The position numbers and the translations under genes are program-made. A DNA stretch of 64,000 bases from Amycolatopsis keratiniphila subsp. keratiniphila (GTDB taxonomy: Bacteria; Actinomycetota; Actinomycetes; Mycobacteriales; Pseudonocardiaceae), in contig NZ_LQMT02000007.1 in NCBI RefSeq assembly GCF_001620365.2, positions 14,216-78,215 of the forward strand. The letters are read 5' to 3'. The stretch's first letter is position 1; each line of letters starts with the position of its first letter. Under the pieces are notes generated by a model that worked only from the letters and a program-made list of their open reading frames with translations, was not told where the DNA came from and searched no databases. Of the stretch, positions 43,377 through 52,413 are shown piece after piece.

Positions 43377-44849
43377 ATGGGCACTTACGAGGCAACATCG
43401 CCGTCCGGTCCGTTGGAGACCCGGCCGGGCAAGATCATCGCCGTCCATCTCAGCTACGCGTCACGCGCGGAGCAGCGCGGACGGCGTCCGGCGAACCCGT
43501 CGTACTTCTTCAAGCCGTCGAGCTCGATCGGCACGTCCGGCGGCACCGTCGAACGCCCGTCCGGCACCGAACTGCTGGCCTTCGAAGGCGAGATCGCGCT
43601 GGTCATCGGCACCACGGCCCGCTGGGTCAAACCGGACCAGGCGTGGGACCACGTCGCCGCGGTCACCGCCGCGAACGACTTCGGCCTCTACGACCTGCGC
43701 ACCGCGGACAAGGGCTCCAACGTCCGGTCCAAGGGCGGCGACGGCTACACCCCGCTCGGCCCCGGCCTCATCGACGCACGCGACGTCGACCCGTCGTCGC
43801 TGCGCGTCCGCACCTGGGTGAACGGCGATCTGGTGCAGGAGGACACCACGGCCGGGCTCATCTTCCCCTTGCGGCAGTTCGTTTCCGATCTCTCCCAGCA
43901 CTTCACGCTCGAACCGGGCGACGTCATCCTCACCGGCACCCCGGCCGGATCGACCGTGGTCTCCCCCGGCGACGTCGTCGTGGTCGAAGTGGACGTTCCC
44001 GGCACCTCGCTGAGCAGCGGACGGCTCCACACCACCGTTTCCCAGGGCATCCGGGCCTTTTCGGACATCGGCAGCCTGCCCGAGGTCGACGACAAGCAGC
44101 GCGCGGAAGCCTGGGGAACGCCCGTCGAAGAACCTGCCGAAGAGAAGGCTCCCTCGCTCAGCGAAGAGCTCCGCGCCAAGCTGCTGCGTGCGCCCGTCGC
44201 GGGTTTGTCCGCCCAGCTGCGCAAGCGCGGGCTGAACAACGTCGCGATCGACGGTGTGCGTCCGAATCTGCCCGGGTCGAAAGTCGTCGGCACGGCTCGG
44301 ACCTTGCGTTTCGTCCCGAACCGCGAGGACCTCTTCAAATCCCACGGCGGCGGCTACAACGCCCAGAAGCGCCTCTTCGACTCGGTCGGCGCCGGCGAGG
44401 TGATCGTCGTCGAAGCCCGCGGTGACAAGGGGTCCGGCACGCTCGGCGACATCCTGGCGTTGCGGGCGCGCTACCTCGGCGCCGCCGGCGTGATCACCGA
44501 CGGCGGGGTCCGCGACTTCGACGCCGTCGCCGCGACCGGGCTCCCGGTGTTCTCCCAGGGCGCGCATCCGGCGGTGCTCGGGCGCAAGCACGTGCCGTGG
44601 GACACCGACGTCGCGGTCGCCTGCGGCGGGGCGACCGTGCTGCCCGGCGACATCGTCGTCGGCGACGACGACGGCGTGGTGGTCATCCCGCCGTCGCTGG
44701 CCGAAGAGATCGCCGACGCGGCGCTCGTTCAGGAGGACGAAGACTCCTGGATCGCCGAGCAGGTCGGACAGGGCCGCCCGATCGAGGGGCTCTTCCCGCT
44801 GAACCCGTTGTGGCGGGAAAGGTATGAGGCATGGCAGAAGAAGCAGTGA
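43377..44849 (+). CDS. Fumarylacetoacetate-hydrolase domain fused to RraA-like domain
   Basis: A 490-residue two-domain enzyme. Residues about 15-240 are an FAH domain (EGEIALVIG and NDFGLYDLR carry metal ligands; ILTGTPAGS closes the site). Residues about 275-470 are RraA/HMG-aldolase-like (LGDILALRARYLGAAGVITDGGVRDFDAV). In the hpa pathway the HpaG step decarboxylates OPET and isomerises the product, normally by two FAH domains; here the second is replaced by RraA, whose relatives include oxaloacetate decarboxylases. AGGGGAA precedes the ATG. First gene of the catabolic operon. Confidence 0.85.
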   Translation: MGTYEATSPSGPLETRPGKIIAVHLSYASRAEQRGRRPANPSYFFKPSSSIGTSGGTVERPSGTELLAFEGEIALVIGTTARWVKPDQAWDHVAAVTAANDFGLYDLRTADKGSNVRSKGGDGYTPLGPGLIDARDVDPSSLRVRTWVNGDLVQEDTTAGLIFPLRQFVSDLSQHFTLEPGDVILTGTPAGSTVVSPGDVVVVEVDVPGTSLSSGRLHTTVSQGIRAFSDIGSLPEVDDKQRAEAWGTPVEEPAEEKAPSLSEELRAKLLRAPVAGLSAQLRKRGLNNVAIDGVRPNLPGSKVVGTARTLRFVPNREDLFKSHGGGYNAQKRLFDSVGAGEVIVVEARGDKGSGTLGDILALRARYLGAAGVITDGGVRDFDAVAATGLPVFSQGAHPAVLGRKHVPWDTDVAVACGGATVLPGDIVVGDDDGVVVIPPSLAEEIADAALVQEDEDSWIAEQVGQGRPIEGLFPLNPLWRERYEAWQKKQ

Positions 44850-45502
44850 AGACGACCAGCAAATCCGAACTCGCCTACGAGTGGCTGCGTGAGCGGATCG
44901 CCCGGCACGAGTACGGACCCGGCTACCGGCTGGTGCTCGCCGAGATCGCCGGCGCGCTCGACATGAGCGTCGTTCCGGTGCGCGAGGCGATCCGGCGGCT
45001 GGAGGCCGAACGGCTGGTGACCTTCGAACGCAACGTCGGCGCGCGTGTCGCGATGGTGGACCAGAACGAGTATGTCCACGCGATGCAGACGCTCGGCGTC
45101 GTCGAAGGCGTCGCCACCGCGCTCTCCGCACCGCAGCTGTCCGAAGAGAACATCGCGCGGGCTCGGCGGGTGAACGAGCGCATGATCGCCCTGCTGGACC
45201 ATTTCGACGCGCACGAGTTCACCGCGTTGAACCAGCAGTTCCACTCGCTGCTCTTCGAATGCTGCCCCAACCCGCAGATCCTCGACCTCGTGCACCAGGG
45301 CTGGACCCGGCTGTCCGGGCTGCGCGACTCCACGTTCGCGTTCGTCCCCGACCGCGCGCACCGGTCGGTCGAGGAACACGAAGAGATCCTCCGGCTGATC
45401 ACCGAGAAGGCCGACCCGCTCGACATCGAATTCGCCGCGCGCAACCACCGCTGGGCCACCATGCAGGCCTTTTTGGACGCTCGAGAGCGCGCCAAGCGCT
45501 GA
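44831..45502 (+). CDS. GntR-family (FCD-type) regulator
   Basis: A 223-residue GntR protein. The winged helix is ELAYEWLRERIARHEYGPGYRLVLAEIAGALDMSVVPVREAIRRLEAERLV; the C-terminal FCD ligand domain has NQQFHSLLFECC and HEEILRLITEKA, with the His residues that usually hold a metal. It overlaps the FAH-RraA gene by 19 bases and precedes hpaE by 13, so it is inside the operon it probably controls. A second regulator besides IclR. Confidence 0.9.
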   Translation: MAEEAVKTTSKSELAYEWLRERIARHEYGPGYRLVLAEIAGALDMSVVPVREAIRRLEAERLVTFERNVGARVAMVDQNEYVHAMQTLGVVEGVATALSAPQLSEENIARARRVNERMIALLDHFDAHEFTALNQQFHSLLFECCPNPQILDLVHQGWTRLSGLRDSTFAFVPDRAHRSVEEHEEILRLITEKADPLDIEFAARNHRWATMQAFLDARERAKR

Positions 45503-45515
45503 CTGAGGAGGAATC

Positions 45516-47021
45516 TTGACCAGCACGACTCCCCGGCCGATCCCGGACGGTGTCCCGGAGCGGATCCGGCACTACATCGGCGGCGAACTCGTCGATTCGG
45601 CCGACGGCGCCGTCTTCGACGTGATCGACCCGGTGACCAACGAGGTCTACGTCCAGGCCGCCGCGGGAAAGAAGGCCGACATCGATCGTGCCGTCGCCGC
45701 CGCGCGGAAGGCGTTCACCGAAGGCCCATGGCCGAAGCTGCTGCCGCGTGAGCGTTCGCGTGTGCTCAACCGCATCGCCGATCTCGTCGAGTCGCGGGAC
45801 AAGCGGCTGGCCGCGCTGGAGAGTTTCGACTCGGGCTTGCCGATTTCGCAGGCGCTGGGCCAGGCACGGCGGGCCGCGGAGAACTTCCGGTTCTTCGCCG
45901 ACCTGATCGTCGCGCAGGCCGACGACACCTACAAGGTGCCAGGCCGCCAGGTGAACTACGTCAACCGCAAGCCGATCGGCGTCGCCGGGCTGATCACGCC
46001 CTGGAACACGCCGTTCATGCTGGAGTCGTGGAAGCTCGCGCCCGCGCTGGCGACCGGCAACACCGTGGTGCTCAAACCCGCGGAGTTCACCCCGCTTTCC
46101 GCGTCGCTGTGGGCGGAGATCTTCGAGGAGGCCGGGCTGCCTGCCGGGGTGTTCAACCTCGTCAACGGCTTCGGTGAGGATGCCGGCGACGCGCTGGTGA
46201 AGCATCCGGACGTCCCGCTGATCTCGTTCACCGGCGAGAGCGGCACCGGCAGCCTCATCTTCGGCAATGCTGCGCCGTTCCTCAAAGGACTGTCGATGGA
46301 GCTGGGCGGCAAGTCGCCCGCCGTCGTCTTCGCCGACGCCGATCTGGAGACCGCGATCGACGCGACGATCTTCGGCGTGTTCTCGCTCAACGGCGAACGC
46401 TGCACCGCGGGCAGCCGGATCCTGGTCGAGCGCGCGATCTACGACGAGTTCGTCGAGCGCTACGCCGCGCAGGCCAAGCGCGTCGTGGTCGGTGACCCGA
46501 GCGACCCCAAGACCGAAGTCGGCGCCCTGGTGCACCCCGAGCACTACGACAAGGTCATGAAGTACATCGAGATCGGCAAGACCGAGGGCAGGCTGGTCGC
46601 CGGTGGCGGTCGTCCGGACGGCTTCCCGACCGGGAACTACGTGGCGCCGACGGTGTTCGCCGACGTCAGACCGGACGCCCGGATCTTCCAGGAGGAGATC
46701 TTCGGCCCGGTCGTCGCGATCACGCCGTTCGACAGTGAAGACGAAGCACTGGCGCTCGCGAACAACACGAAGTACGGGCTCGCGGCGTACGTCTGGACCA
46801 ACGACCTCAAGCGGGCGCACAACTTCGCGCAGGCCGTCGAGGCGGGCATGGTGTGGCTCAACTCGAACAACGTCCGCGATCTGCGCACGCCCTTCGGCGG
46901 GGTGAAGGCGTCCGGGCTGGGGCACGAGGGCGGCTACCGCTCGATCGACTTCTACACCGACCAGCAGGCGGTGCACATCAATCTCGGCGAGGTGCACAAC
47001 CCCGCCTTCGGCAAGGGCTGA
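45516..47021 (+). CDS. hpaE: 5-carboxymethyl-2-hydroxymuconate-semialdehyde dehydrogenase
   Basis: A 501-residue aldehyde dehydrogenase. PWNTPFML (oxyanion Asn), MELGGKSP (general-base Glu) and NGERCTAGSR (nucleophile Cys) are all intact. In this cluster it oxidises the HpaD ring-cleavage product to 5-carboxymethyl-2-hydroxymuconate with NAD+. The start is TTG at 45516, supported by GAGGAGG eight bases earlier. Assignment to hpaE among ALDHs rests partly on context. Confidence 0.92.
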   Translation: MTSTTPRPIPDGVPERIRHYIGGELVDSADGAVFDVIDPVTNEVYVQAAAGKKADIDRAVAAARKAFTEGPWPKLLPRERSRVLNRIADLVESRDKRLAALESFDSGLPISQALGQARRAAENFRFFADLIVAQADDTYKVPGRQVNYVNRKPIGVAGLITPWNTPFMLESWKLAPALATGNTVVLKPAEFTPLSASLWAEIFEEAGLPAGVFNLVNGFGEDAGDALVKHPDVPLISFTGESGTGSLIFGNAAPFLKGLSMELGGKSPAVVFADADLETAIDATIFGVFSLNGERCTAGSRILVERAIYDEFVERYAAQAKRVVVGDPSDPKTEVGALVHPEHYDKVMKYIEIGKTEGRLVAGGGRPDGFPTGNYVAPTVFADVRPDARIFQEEIFGPVVAITPFDSEDEALALANNTKYGLAAYVWTNDLKRAHNFAQAVEAGMVWLNSNNVRDLRTPFGGVKASGLGHEGGYRSIDFYTDQQAVHINLGEVHNPAFGKG

Positions 47022-47054
47022 GCCCACCCTCCACTGTCCACAAAGGATGACGCA

Positions 47055-48149
47055 ATGAAGCCGATCCCCACTCCGAAATCGCCGCCGCCGGACGTCCTGC
47101 GCTGCGCGTACATGGAACTCGTCGTCACCGATCTGGCGCGGTCGCGTGCCTTCTACGCCGACGTGCTCGGCCTGACGGTGACCGAAGAGGACGAGACCAC
47201 GGTCAGCCTCCGCACGATCGACGAGTTCATCCACCACAACCTCGTGCTGCGCCAGGGACCGGTCGCGGCGGTCGCGGCGTTCTCGTACCGGGTGCGATCG
47301 CCCGAGGACCTGGACAAGGCCGTCGCCTTCTACACGGAGCTGGGCTGCCGGGTCGAACGTCGCGCTGACGGCTACACCAAGGGCATCGGGGACTCGGTGC
47401 GGGTGCAGGACCCGCTCGGCTTCCCGCTCGAGTTCTTCCACGACGTCGAGCACGTCGACAGACTCAGCTGGCGCTACGACCTGCACGTCCCGGGCGCGCT
47501 GGTGCGGCTCGACCACTTCAACCAGGTCACCCCGGACGTCCCGCTCGCGGTGAAGCACATGGAAGATCTCAACTTCCGGGTCACCGAAGACATCCAGGAC
47601 GACCAGGGCACCACCTACGCTGCCTGGATGCGCCGCAAGCCCACCGTGCACGACACCGCGATGACCGGCGGCGACGGGCCGCGGATGCACCACGTCGCCT
47701 TCGCCACGCACGAGAAGCACAACATCCTGTCCATTTGCGACAAACTCGGCTCGCTGCGGATGTCGGACCACATCGAGCGCGGGCCCGGCAGGCACGGCGT
47801 GTCGAACGCGTTCTACCTGTACCTGCGCGACCCCGACGGGCACCGCGTCGAGATCTACACGCAGGACTACTACACCGGCGACCCGGACAACCCGGTCGTC
47901 ACCTGGGACGTACACGACAACCAGCGTCGCGACTGGTGGGGCACGCCGGTGGTCCCGTCCTGGTACACCGACGCCTCGCTGGTGCTCGACCTCGACGGCA
48001 AGCCGCAGCCGGTCGTCGCGCGGACCGACGACAGCGAACTCGAGGTCACCATCGGCGCCGACGGCTTCTCCTACACCCGCAAGGGTGACGACGAAGGCGA
48101 ACTGCCGGCCTGGAAACAGGGCGAGTACAAACTCGGCAACCAGCTCTGA
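47055..48149 (+). CDS. hpaD: 3,4-dihydroxyphenylacetate 2,3-dioxygenase
   Basis: A 364-residue type I (vicinal oxygen chelate) extradiol dioxygenase. LRCAYMELVVTDLARSRAFYADVLGL begins the first VOC module; the metal set is His in RLDHFNQV, His in MHHVAFAT and Glu in GHRVEIYTQDYY. Length and C-terminal tail match homoprotocatechuate dioxygenases of Arthrobacter and Brevibacterium. It opens the ring of 3,4-DHPA with O2. Encoded 33 bases after hpaE and 9 before hpaH. Confidence 0.94.
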   Translation: MKPIPTPKSPPPDVLRCAYMELVVTDLARSRAFYADVLGLTVTEEDETTVSLRTIDEFIHHNLVLRQGPVAAVAAFSYRVRSPEDLDKAVAFYTELGCRVERRADGYTKGIGDSVRVQDPLGFPLEFFHDVEHVDRLSWRYDLHVPGALVRLDHFNQVTPDVPLAVKHMEDLNFRVTEDIQDDQGTTYAAWMRRKPTVHDTAMTGGDGPRMHHVAFATHEKHNILSICDKLGSLRMSDHIERGPGRHGVSNAFYLYLRDPDGHRVEIYTQDYYTGDPDNPVVTWDVHDNQRRDWWGTPVVPSWYTDASLVLDLDGKPQPVVARTDDSELEVTIGADGFSYTRKGDDEGELPAWKQGEYKLGNQL

Positions 48150-48158
48150 GGCGGGGAC

Positions 48159-48944
48159 ATGCTCGAACAGGAAACGATCACCGCGATCGCCGACGAACTG
48201 GCGGCCGCGGAGGAGGCGCGGGAGACGATCCCGCTGCTGACGGCGCGGTATCCGGACATGACCGTCGAGGACTCGTACGCCGTGCAGAACGAATGGCGAC
48301 GGCGGGGCATCGCGGCGGGCCGCCGTCCGGTCGGCCGCAAGATCGGGCTCACCTCGAAGGTCATGCAGGCCGCCACCGGGATCACCGAACCCGACTACGG
48401 CGCCATCTTCGCGGACATGGTGTTCGAGAACGGTTCCGTGATCGAGCACAGCCGGTTCTCGAACGTGCGCATCGAGGTCGAGCTGGCCTTCGTGCTCCGT
48501 GATTCCCTCGCCGGACCGGACACCACGGTGTTCGACGTCCTGCGGGCGACCGAGTACGTCGTGCCCGCGCTGGAGATCCTGTCGTCGCGGATCGAAATGG
48601 CGGGCCGGACCATCGTGGACACGATCAGCGACAACGCGGCCATGGGCGGCATGGTCTACGGCGGCAATCCGGTCGCCGTGGACGCCGTCGACCTGCGGTG
48701 GGTTTCTGCGCTGCTGTACCGCAACGAGACCATCGAGGAGTCCGGGGTTGCCGCCGCGGTGCTGAACCATCCCGCGACCGGTGTCGCCTGGCTGGCGAAC
48801 AAACTCGCCCAGCACGGTGACAAGCTCGACCCGGGCGACATCGTGCTGGCCGGATCGTTCACGCGGCCGATGTGGGTGCACGCCGGCGACACCGTGACCG
48901 CCGACTACCGGGACCTGGGGGCGATCACATGTCGCTTCGTCTAG
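48159..48944 (+). CDS. hpaH: 2-oxo-hept-4-ene-1,7-dioate hydratase
   Basis: A 261-residue member of the hydratase/decarboxylase branch of the FAH superfamily. RPVGRKIGLTSKVMQAATGITEPDYGAIFADMVFENGSVI is the HpaH/MhpD signature; the metal pair is in IEVELAFVL. It adds water to the seven-carbon dienoate to give 4-hydroxy-2-oxoheptanedioate. It overlaps hpaI by 16 bases. Confidence 0.93.
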   Translation: MLEQETITAIADELAAAEEARETIPLLTARYPDMTVEDSYAVQNEWRRRGIAAGRRPVGRKIGLTSKVMQAATGITEPDYGAIFADMVFENGSVIEHSRFSNVRIEVELAFVLRDSLAGPDTTVFDVLRATEYVVPALEILSSRIEMAGRTIVDTISDNAAMGGMVYGGNPVAVDAVDLRWVSALLYRNETIEESGVAAAVLNHPATGVAWLANKLAQHGDKLDPGDIVLAGSFTRPMWVHAGDTVTADYRDLGAITCRFV

Positions 48945-49696
48945 ACCCGCCGTTCCGGGACCAGCTGGGCGAGCGGCCGCGGATCGGCATGTGGGTCACC
49001 TCGGGTAGTCCGGTCGTCGCCGAGATCTGCGCGGGCTCCGGGCTCGACTGGCTGCTCGTCGACACCGAGCACTCCCCCGCCGGGCTGGAGACCGTTCAAT
49101 CGTTGCTGCAGACGATCGCCGCCTATCCGATCACGCCGGTGGTGCGCGCTCCGTCCGGCGACGCGGTCGCGCTGAAACAGCTGCTCGACCTGGGCGCACA
49201 GAATCTGTTGGTGCCCATGGTCGACAGCGCGGAGGAGGCGGAGGCCGTCGTGCGGGCCGTCCGCTATCCGCCGCGAGGCGTGCGTGGTGTCGGCAGCGCA
49301 CTTTCCCGGTCCGCGCGCTGGAACCGCGTCGAGGACTACCTCGCGAAGGCCGAGGAGTTCACGTCGCTGTTCGTCCAGATCGAGTCGACGGCGGGGGTCG
49401 CAGCCGCCGCCGAGATCGCCGCGGTCGACGGCGTCGACGGGGTGTTCGTCGGACCGTCCGATCTGGCCGCCTCGATGGGCCTGCTGGGGAAGCAGACGCA
49501 TCCCGATGTCACGGCGGCCGTCATGCGCACCTTCGAGGCCGTCCTTGCTGTGGGAAAACCAGTAGGAGTCAACGCGTTCGACCCTGCGCAGGCGCAGCGC
49601 TACCTCGACGCCGGCGCCTCGTTCGTCCTGGTCGGCGCCGATGTCACGCTGCTCGCCCAAGGTTCGGAGGCGCTCGCGCGGCGGCATCAGGCCTAA
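48929..49696 (+). CDS. hpaI: 4-hydroxy-2-oxoheptane-1,7-dioate aldolase
   Basis: A 255-residue class II HpcH/HpaI aldolase. LLVDTEHSPAGLETVQSLLQ, VRAPSGDAVALKQLLDLGAQNLLVPMVDSAEEAE (the substrate Arg in VRAP) and VQIESTAGVAAAAEIAAVDGVDGVFVGPSDLAASMG (metal Glu and Asp) are intact. It splits the substrate to pyruvate and succinic semialdehyde, the last step seen here. ATG 48929 lies inside the end of hpaH, so the two are translationally coupled. Confidence 0.93.
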   Translation: MSLRLDPPFRDQLGERPRIGMWVTSGSPVVAEICAGSGLDWLLVDTEHSPAGLETVQSLLQTIAAYPITPVVRAPSGDAVALKQLLDLGAQNLLVPMVDSAEEAEAVVRAVRYPPRGVRGVGSALSRSARWNRVEDYLAKAEEFTSLFVQIESTAGVAAAAEIAAVDGVDGVFVGPSDLAASMGLLGKQTHPDVTAAVMRTFEAVLAVGKPVGVNAFDPAQAQRYLDAGASFVLVGADVTLLAQGSEALARRHQA

Positions 49697-49699
49697 GGT
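49694..49699 (+). promoter_or_regulatory. -10 box for a probably leaderless gene
   Basis: TAAGGT fits TANNNT and stands 7 bases before ATG 49707, overlapping the hpaI stop. It would give the next gene its own leaderless transcript. Confidence 0.45.
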
Positions 49700-49706
49700 C
49701 TTGGGC

Positions 49707-50645
49707 ATGATCCCGTGGCTGCTCGACTCCGATCCCGCCCTGCGATGGCAGGTGGAACGCGACCTCGCGCACGAACCGCCCGAGGTGTGGGAGGCGACGC
49801 GGGCACGGATCGCGACCGAAGGCTTCGGCGCGCGTCTGCTCGCCCACCAGGACCCGGACGGTCAGTGGGCGGGCGGCGCGTTCTTCCCCGCCGGATTCAC
49901 CGGCCAGGAGGACGGGCAGCCGTGGACGGCGACGACGTGGTCGCTGAACACCCTGCGGGAATGGGGCGTGGACGCAGGTGTCCTGCGCGGGACCGCCGAA
50001 CTCCTCGCCGAGAACAGCCGGTGGGAGTACGACGATCTCCCGTACTGGGGCGGCGAGGTCGACTGCTGCATCAACGCGTGGACCCTCGCGAACGGCCTGT
50101 GGCTCGGCGCCGACGTCACCTCGCTCGCCTCGTGGTTCCCGGCACACCAGCAGCCCGACGGTGGCTGGAACTGCGAATGGGTCTCGGGATCGCGGCGTTC
50201 GTCCGTGCATTCGACGCTGAACTCGCTCAAGGGCCTGCTCGCCTTCGACATCGCGACCGGCGGAACTGCGGCTTCACGTGCCTCGCGGCACTCGGGTGAG
50301 GAATACCTGCTGGAGCGCGGCTTGTTCCGGCGGCTGTCGACCGGTTCGGTCATCGCGCCGTGGATCACGGTCTTCGCTTATCCGTTCCGCTGGTTCTACG
50401 ACGTGCTGAACGCGGCCGACTACTTCCGCGAGGCCTCGCTGCACGACGGGACGGCGCCGGACCCGCGGATGGCCGAGGCCGTCGAGGTCATCCGTGCCGC
50501 ACGGCAGCCGGACGGGACCTGGCTTCAGGCCCACCGGCACTCCGGGCGGGTGTGGTTCGAGGTCGATGTCGCGGCGGGTGAGCCTTCGAAGTGGCTGACG
50601 TTGTATGGGACTCGGGTGCTGAGCTGGTGGGACTCGGCGGTTTAG
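49707..50645 (+). CDS. Squalene-cyclase/prenyltransferase-like alpha-barrel protein
   Basis: A 312-residue soluble protein. QDPDGQWAGGAFFP, QQPDGGWNCEWVSGSRRSSVHSTLNSLKGLL and RQPDGTWLQAHRHSGRVWFEVD are repeats of the QxxDGxW type found in alpha/alpha-barrel terpene cyclases and complement-like folds. There is no DxDD or other protonating Asp motif, so cyclase activity is not supported. The function is unknown. It follows hpaI by 10 bases but has a promoter-like box at 49694. Confidence 0.8.
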   Translation: MIPWLLDSDPALRWQVERDLAHEPPEVWEATRARIATEGFGARLLAHQDPDGQWAGGAFFPAGFTGQEDGQPWTATTWSLNTLREWGVDAGVLRGTAELLAENSRWEYDDLPYWGGEVDCCINAWTLANGLWLGADVTSLASWFPAHQQPDGGWNCEWVSGSRRSSVHSTLNSLKGLLAFDIATGGTAASRASRHSGEEYLLERGLFRRLSTGSVIAPWITVFAYPFRWFYDVLNAADYFREASLHDGTAPDPRMAEAVEVIRAARQPDGTWLQAHRHSGRVWFEVDVAAGEPSKWLTLYGTRVLSWWDSAV

Positions 50646-51007
50646 GTCTGGGCTGCGGGTCAGCACCGAATCGGTCCTGTCGGCCGTGAGCGGCGGATTC
50701 GGGTTTAGCAGACGAGTGGCCACGCCGGGGGACCCGGCCGACGGGATCGGGATCAAGCCGGTGGCGGCCACTTCTTCGATCGCCGCTCCGCCTTCGTCGT
50801 CCGGTGCTTCCACGCCGCCCGCGATGGCCGGCCGCGTGAACTGAGCTTCGGCTTTTGCCGGGAGGTGCTCGGCCCTCGACCGTGATCGGTCCGTTGGTGA
50901 TGGACTGTGTGGGTTTTGGGACGTCAGATGTCCCGAAATCCACACGGTCACCGGCGCCGGGCATGCCGAGGGGCCCGTCGCCTGGCTGGCTGGCGGGCTC
51001 CTCGGGC
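50646..51007. other. Gene-free gap with one hairpin and one repeat relic
   Basis: No gene. GTGAGCGGCGGATTCGGGTT (50686-50705, followed by TAG) resembles one arm of the element at 63532-63577. At 50907-50922 and 50930-50945 a 16-base hairpin (GTGTGGGTTTTGGGAC on the left) pairs fully if two G-U wobbles are allowed, loop 7 bases. Confidence 0.7.
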
Positions 51008-52261
51008 CTAGACGTGATGAAGCGTGTTGCGCCAGGGATGTCGGAGCGGATCCCGGTATTGGGGTGGGATGAACTCCGGTAGCCCGTCGGCCGCCATCCG
51101 TACTTCCCAGTCACCGTGGTGAATCAGCCGATGATGAAAACCGCAGAGCAGCACGAGATTCCGGAGATCGGTGGGACCTCCGTCTGCCCAGTGCTCGATA
51201 TGATGAGCGTGGCAGTTCTTCGGCCTCCGATGACAGCCGGGGAACGCGCAACCACCGTCGCGGATGTTCAGTGCCCGTCTCTGGCCGGGCGTGACAAATC
51301 TTCGCAGCCGCCCCATATCCAGCGGCTCACCCGAGCCGCTCATCACCACCGGCAACATCAAGCAGTCGCAGGCCGCCAGTCGTGCTTCCCGCGCGGTCAT
51401 CGTCCCGACAAAGTCCAGGCACGCGGTCCCGAGACCCGATCTGAGTTCCTCAAGCCCGACGGTGACGTGCACCAAGGTCCGGTAACCACTGGTTCCCGGC
51501 TGGTCCGGGCAGGCGATCGCCATATCCAGGAGTTCAACCCAGGCGTCGCCCATGCGTTCGCACTTCATCCGCAGATCCGCCTGCCCGAACTCGTCCACCG
51601 GCCGTGGCTGCGCATGCGCCTCCAACGCGGCCGCGGTCCGGGCCCCGGTCTCGTCATCCAGCAGACCGGTCAGCTTCCAGAACCCGTCCTTGCGGCGCTC
51701 CAGGGTGATCTCGCGACGTGGTTCTTTGGGCTCGGGATCCTTCGGCTCGTTGCCGTCGGGGTCGAGCCAACCCAGCAGTTTCGCCTCAGCCTCGACGAGC
51801 TGCCGGGGACCGGCGTTCGGGGCAAGCTCACCCAGGATCTTCTCCGCGACCGCCCGATCCTCAACAGAAGTGTCGGCCGGGAGCCGTTTCAAGATCTCCA
51901 GGATCTGATCGATCCGCTCATCCCCGACCAACCCCTGAGCAGCGACAGCGGCGGTGGCGGGAGCGACAGGCGGAACCTCCGTGCCATCCAAGGCCCGGGT
52001 GGGATTCAACGCGAGAGCCCGCTTCACCACCGCGCCCGCTTCACCGCGCGAGAGCCCGGCCATCTCCGCGAACCAACTCGCCGTACTGCCATGCCCATAC
52101 AAGTCTTTCGCGCCCCGATTCTCGATCTCCGCCAGAAACTGCCCCAACCCGGCAGAGGCCATGCGAATCACCTGCAAGAACTGCTGCACACCATGCGCAA
52201 GCTCCAGCTTGCCGGCGCGCCACAACTCCTGCGGCAACTCGGGGAGGAAGGTCTCGGACAC
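51008..52261 (-). CDS. DUF222 / HNH endonuclease-like protein
   Basis: A 417-residue protein of the actinobacterial 13E12-type group: an N-terminal DUF222 domain (about 20-300) and a C-terminal HNH nuclease (IRDGGCAFPGCHRRPKNCHAHHIEHWADGGPTDLRNLVLLCGFHHRLIHH), with CxxC zinc ligands and the catalytic His pair present. Many paralogues occur per genome; the role is unknown, possibly selfish or DNA repair related. The GTG start at 52261 has TATTAT (52268-52273) six bases upstream, so it is probably leaderless. The upstream flank is AT-rich. Confidence 0.9.
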   Translation of the reverse strand: MSETFLPELPQELWRAGKLELAHGVQQFLQVIRMASAGLGQFLAEIENRGAKDLYGHGSTASWFAEMAGLSRGEAGAVVKRALALNPTRALDGTEVPPVAPATAAVAAQGLVGDERIDQILEILKRLPADTSVEDRAVAEKILGELAPNAGPRQLVEAEAKLLGWLDPDGNEPKDPEPKEPRREITLERRKDGFWKLTGLLDDETGARTAAALEAHAQPRPVDEFGQADLRMKCERMGDAWVELLDMAIACPDQPGTSGYRTLVHVTVGLEELRSGLGTACLDFVGTMTAREARLAACDCLMLPVVMSGSGEPLDMGRLRRFVTPGQRRALNIRDGGCAFPGCHRRPKNCHAHHIEHWADGGPTDLRNLVLLCGFHHRLIHHGDWEVRMAADGLPEFIPPQYRDPLRHPWRNTLHHV

Positions 52262-52413
52262 CCCTCAATAATACCGCAAATCTATCGCACACGTGTTCGT
52301 AATTTTAGGCAACAAACCAAATCGCACGAACCACACTGAAGAGTGATTTGATTAAATCAGCTCGCCCCACTCAGTCACCCTCGCGTTCCCGCAATTACGG
52401 AACGGCAACCGAA

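Noticed and set aside
45399..48881. 1160-codon minus-strand frame across hpaE, hpaD and hpaH
   Set aside because: It spans three genuine plus-strand genes with clear motifs. Low-complexity translation typical of a GC-rich antisense frame.
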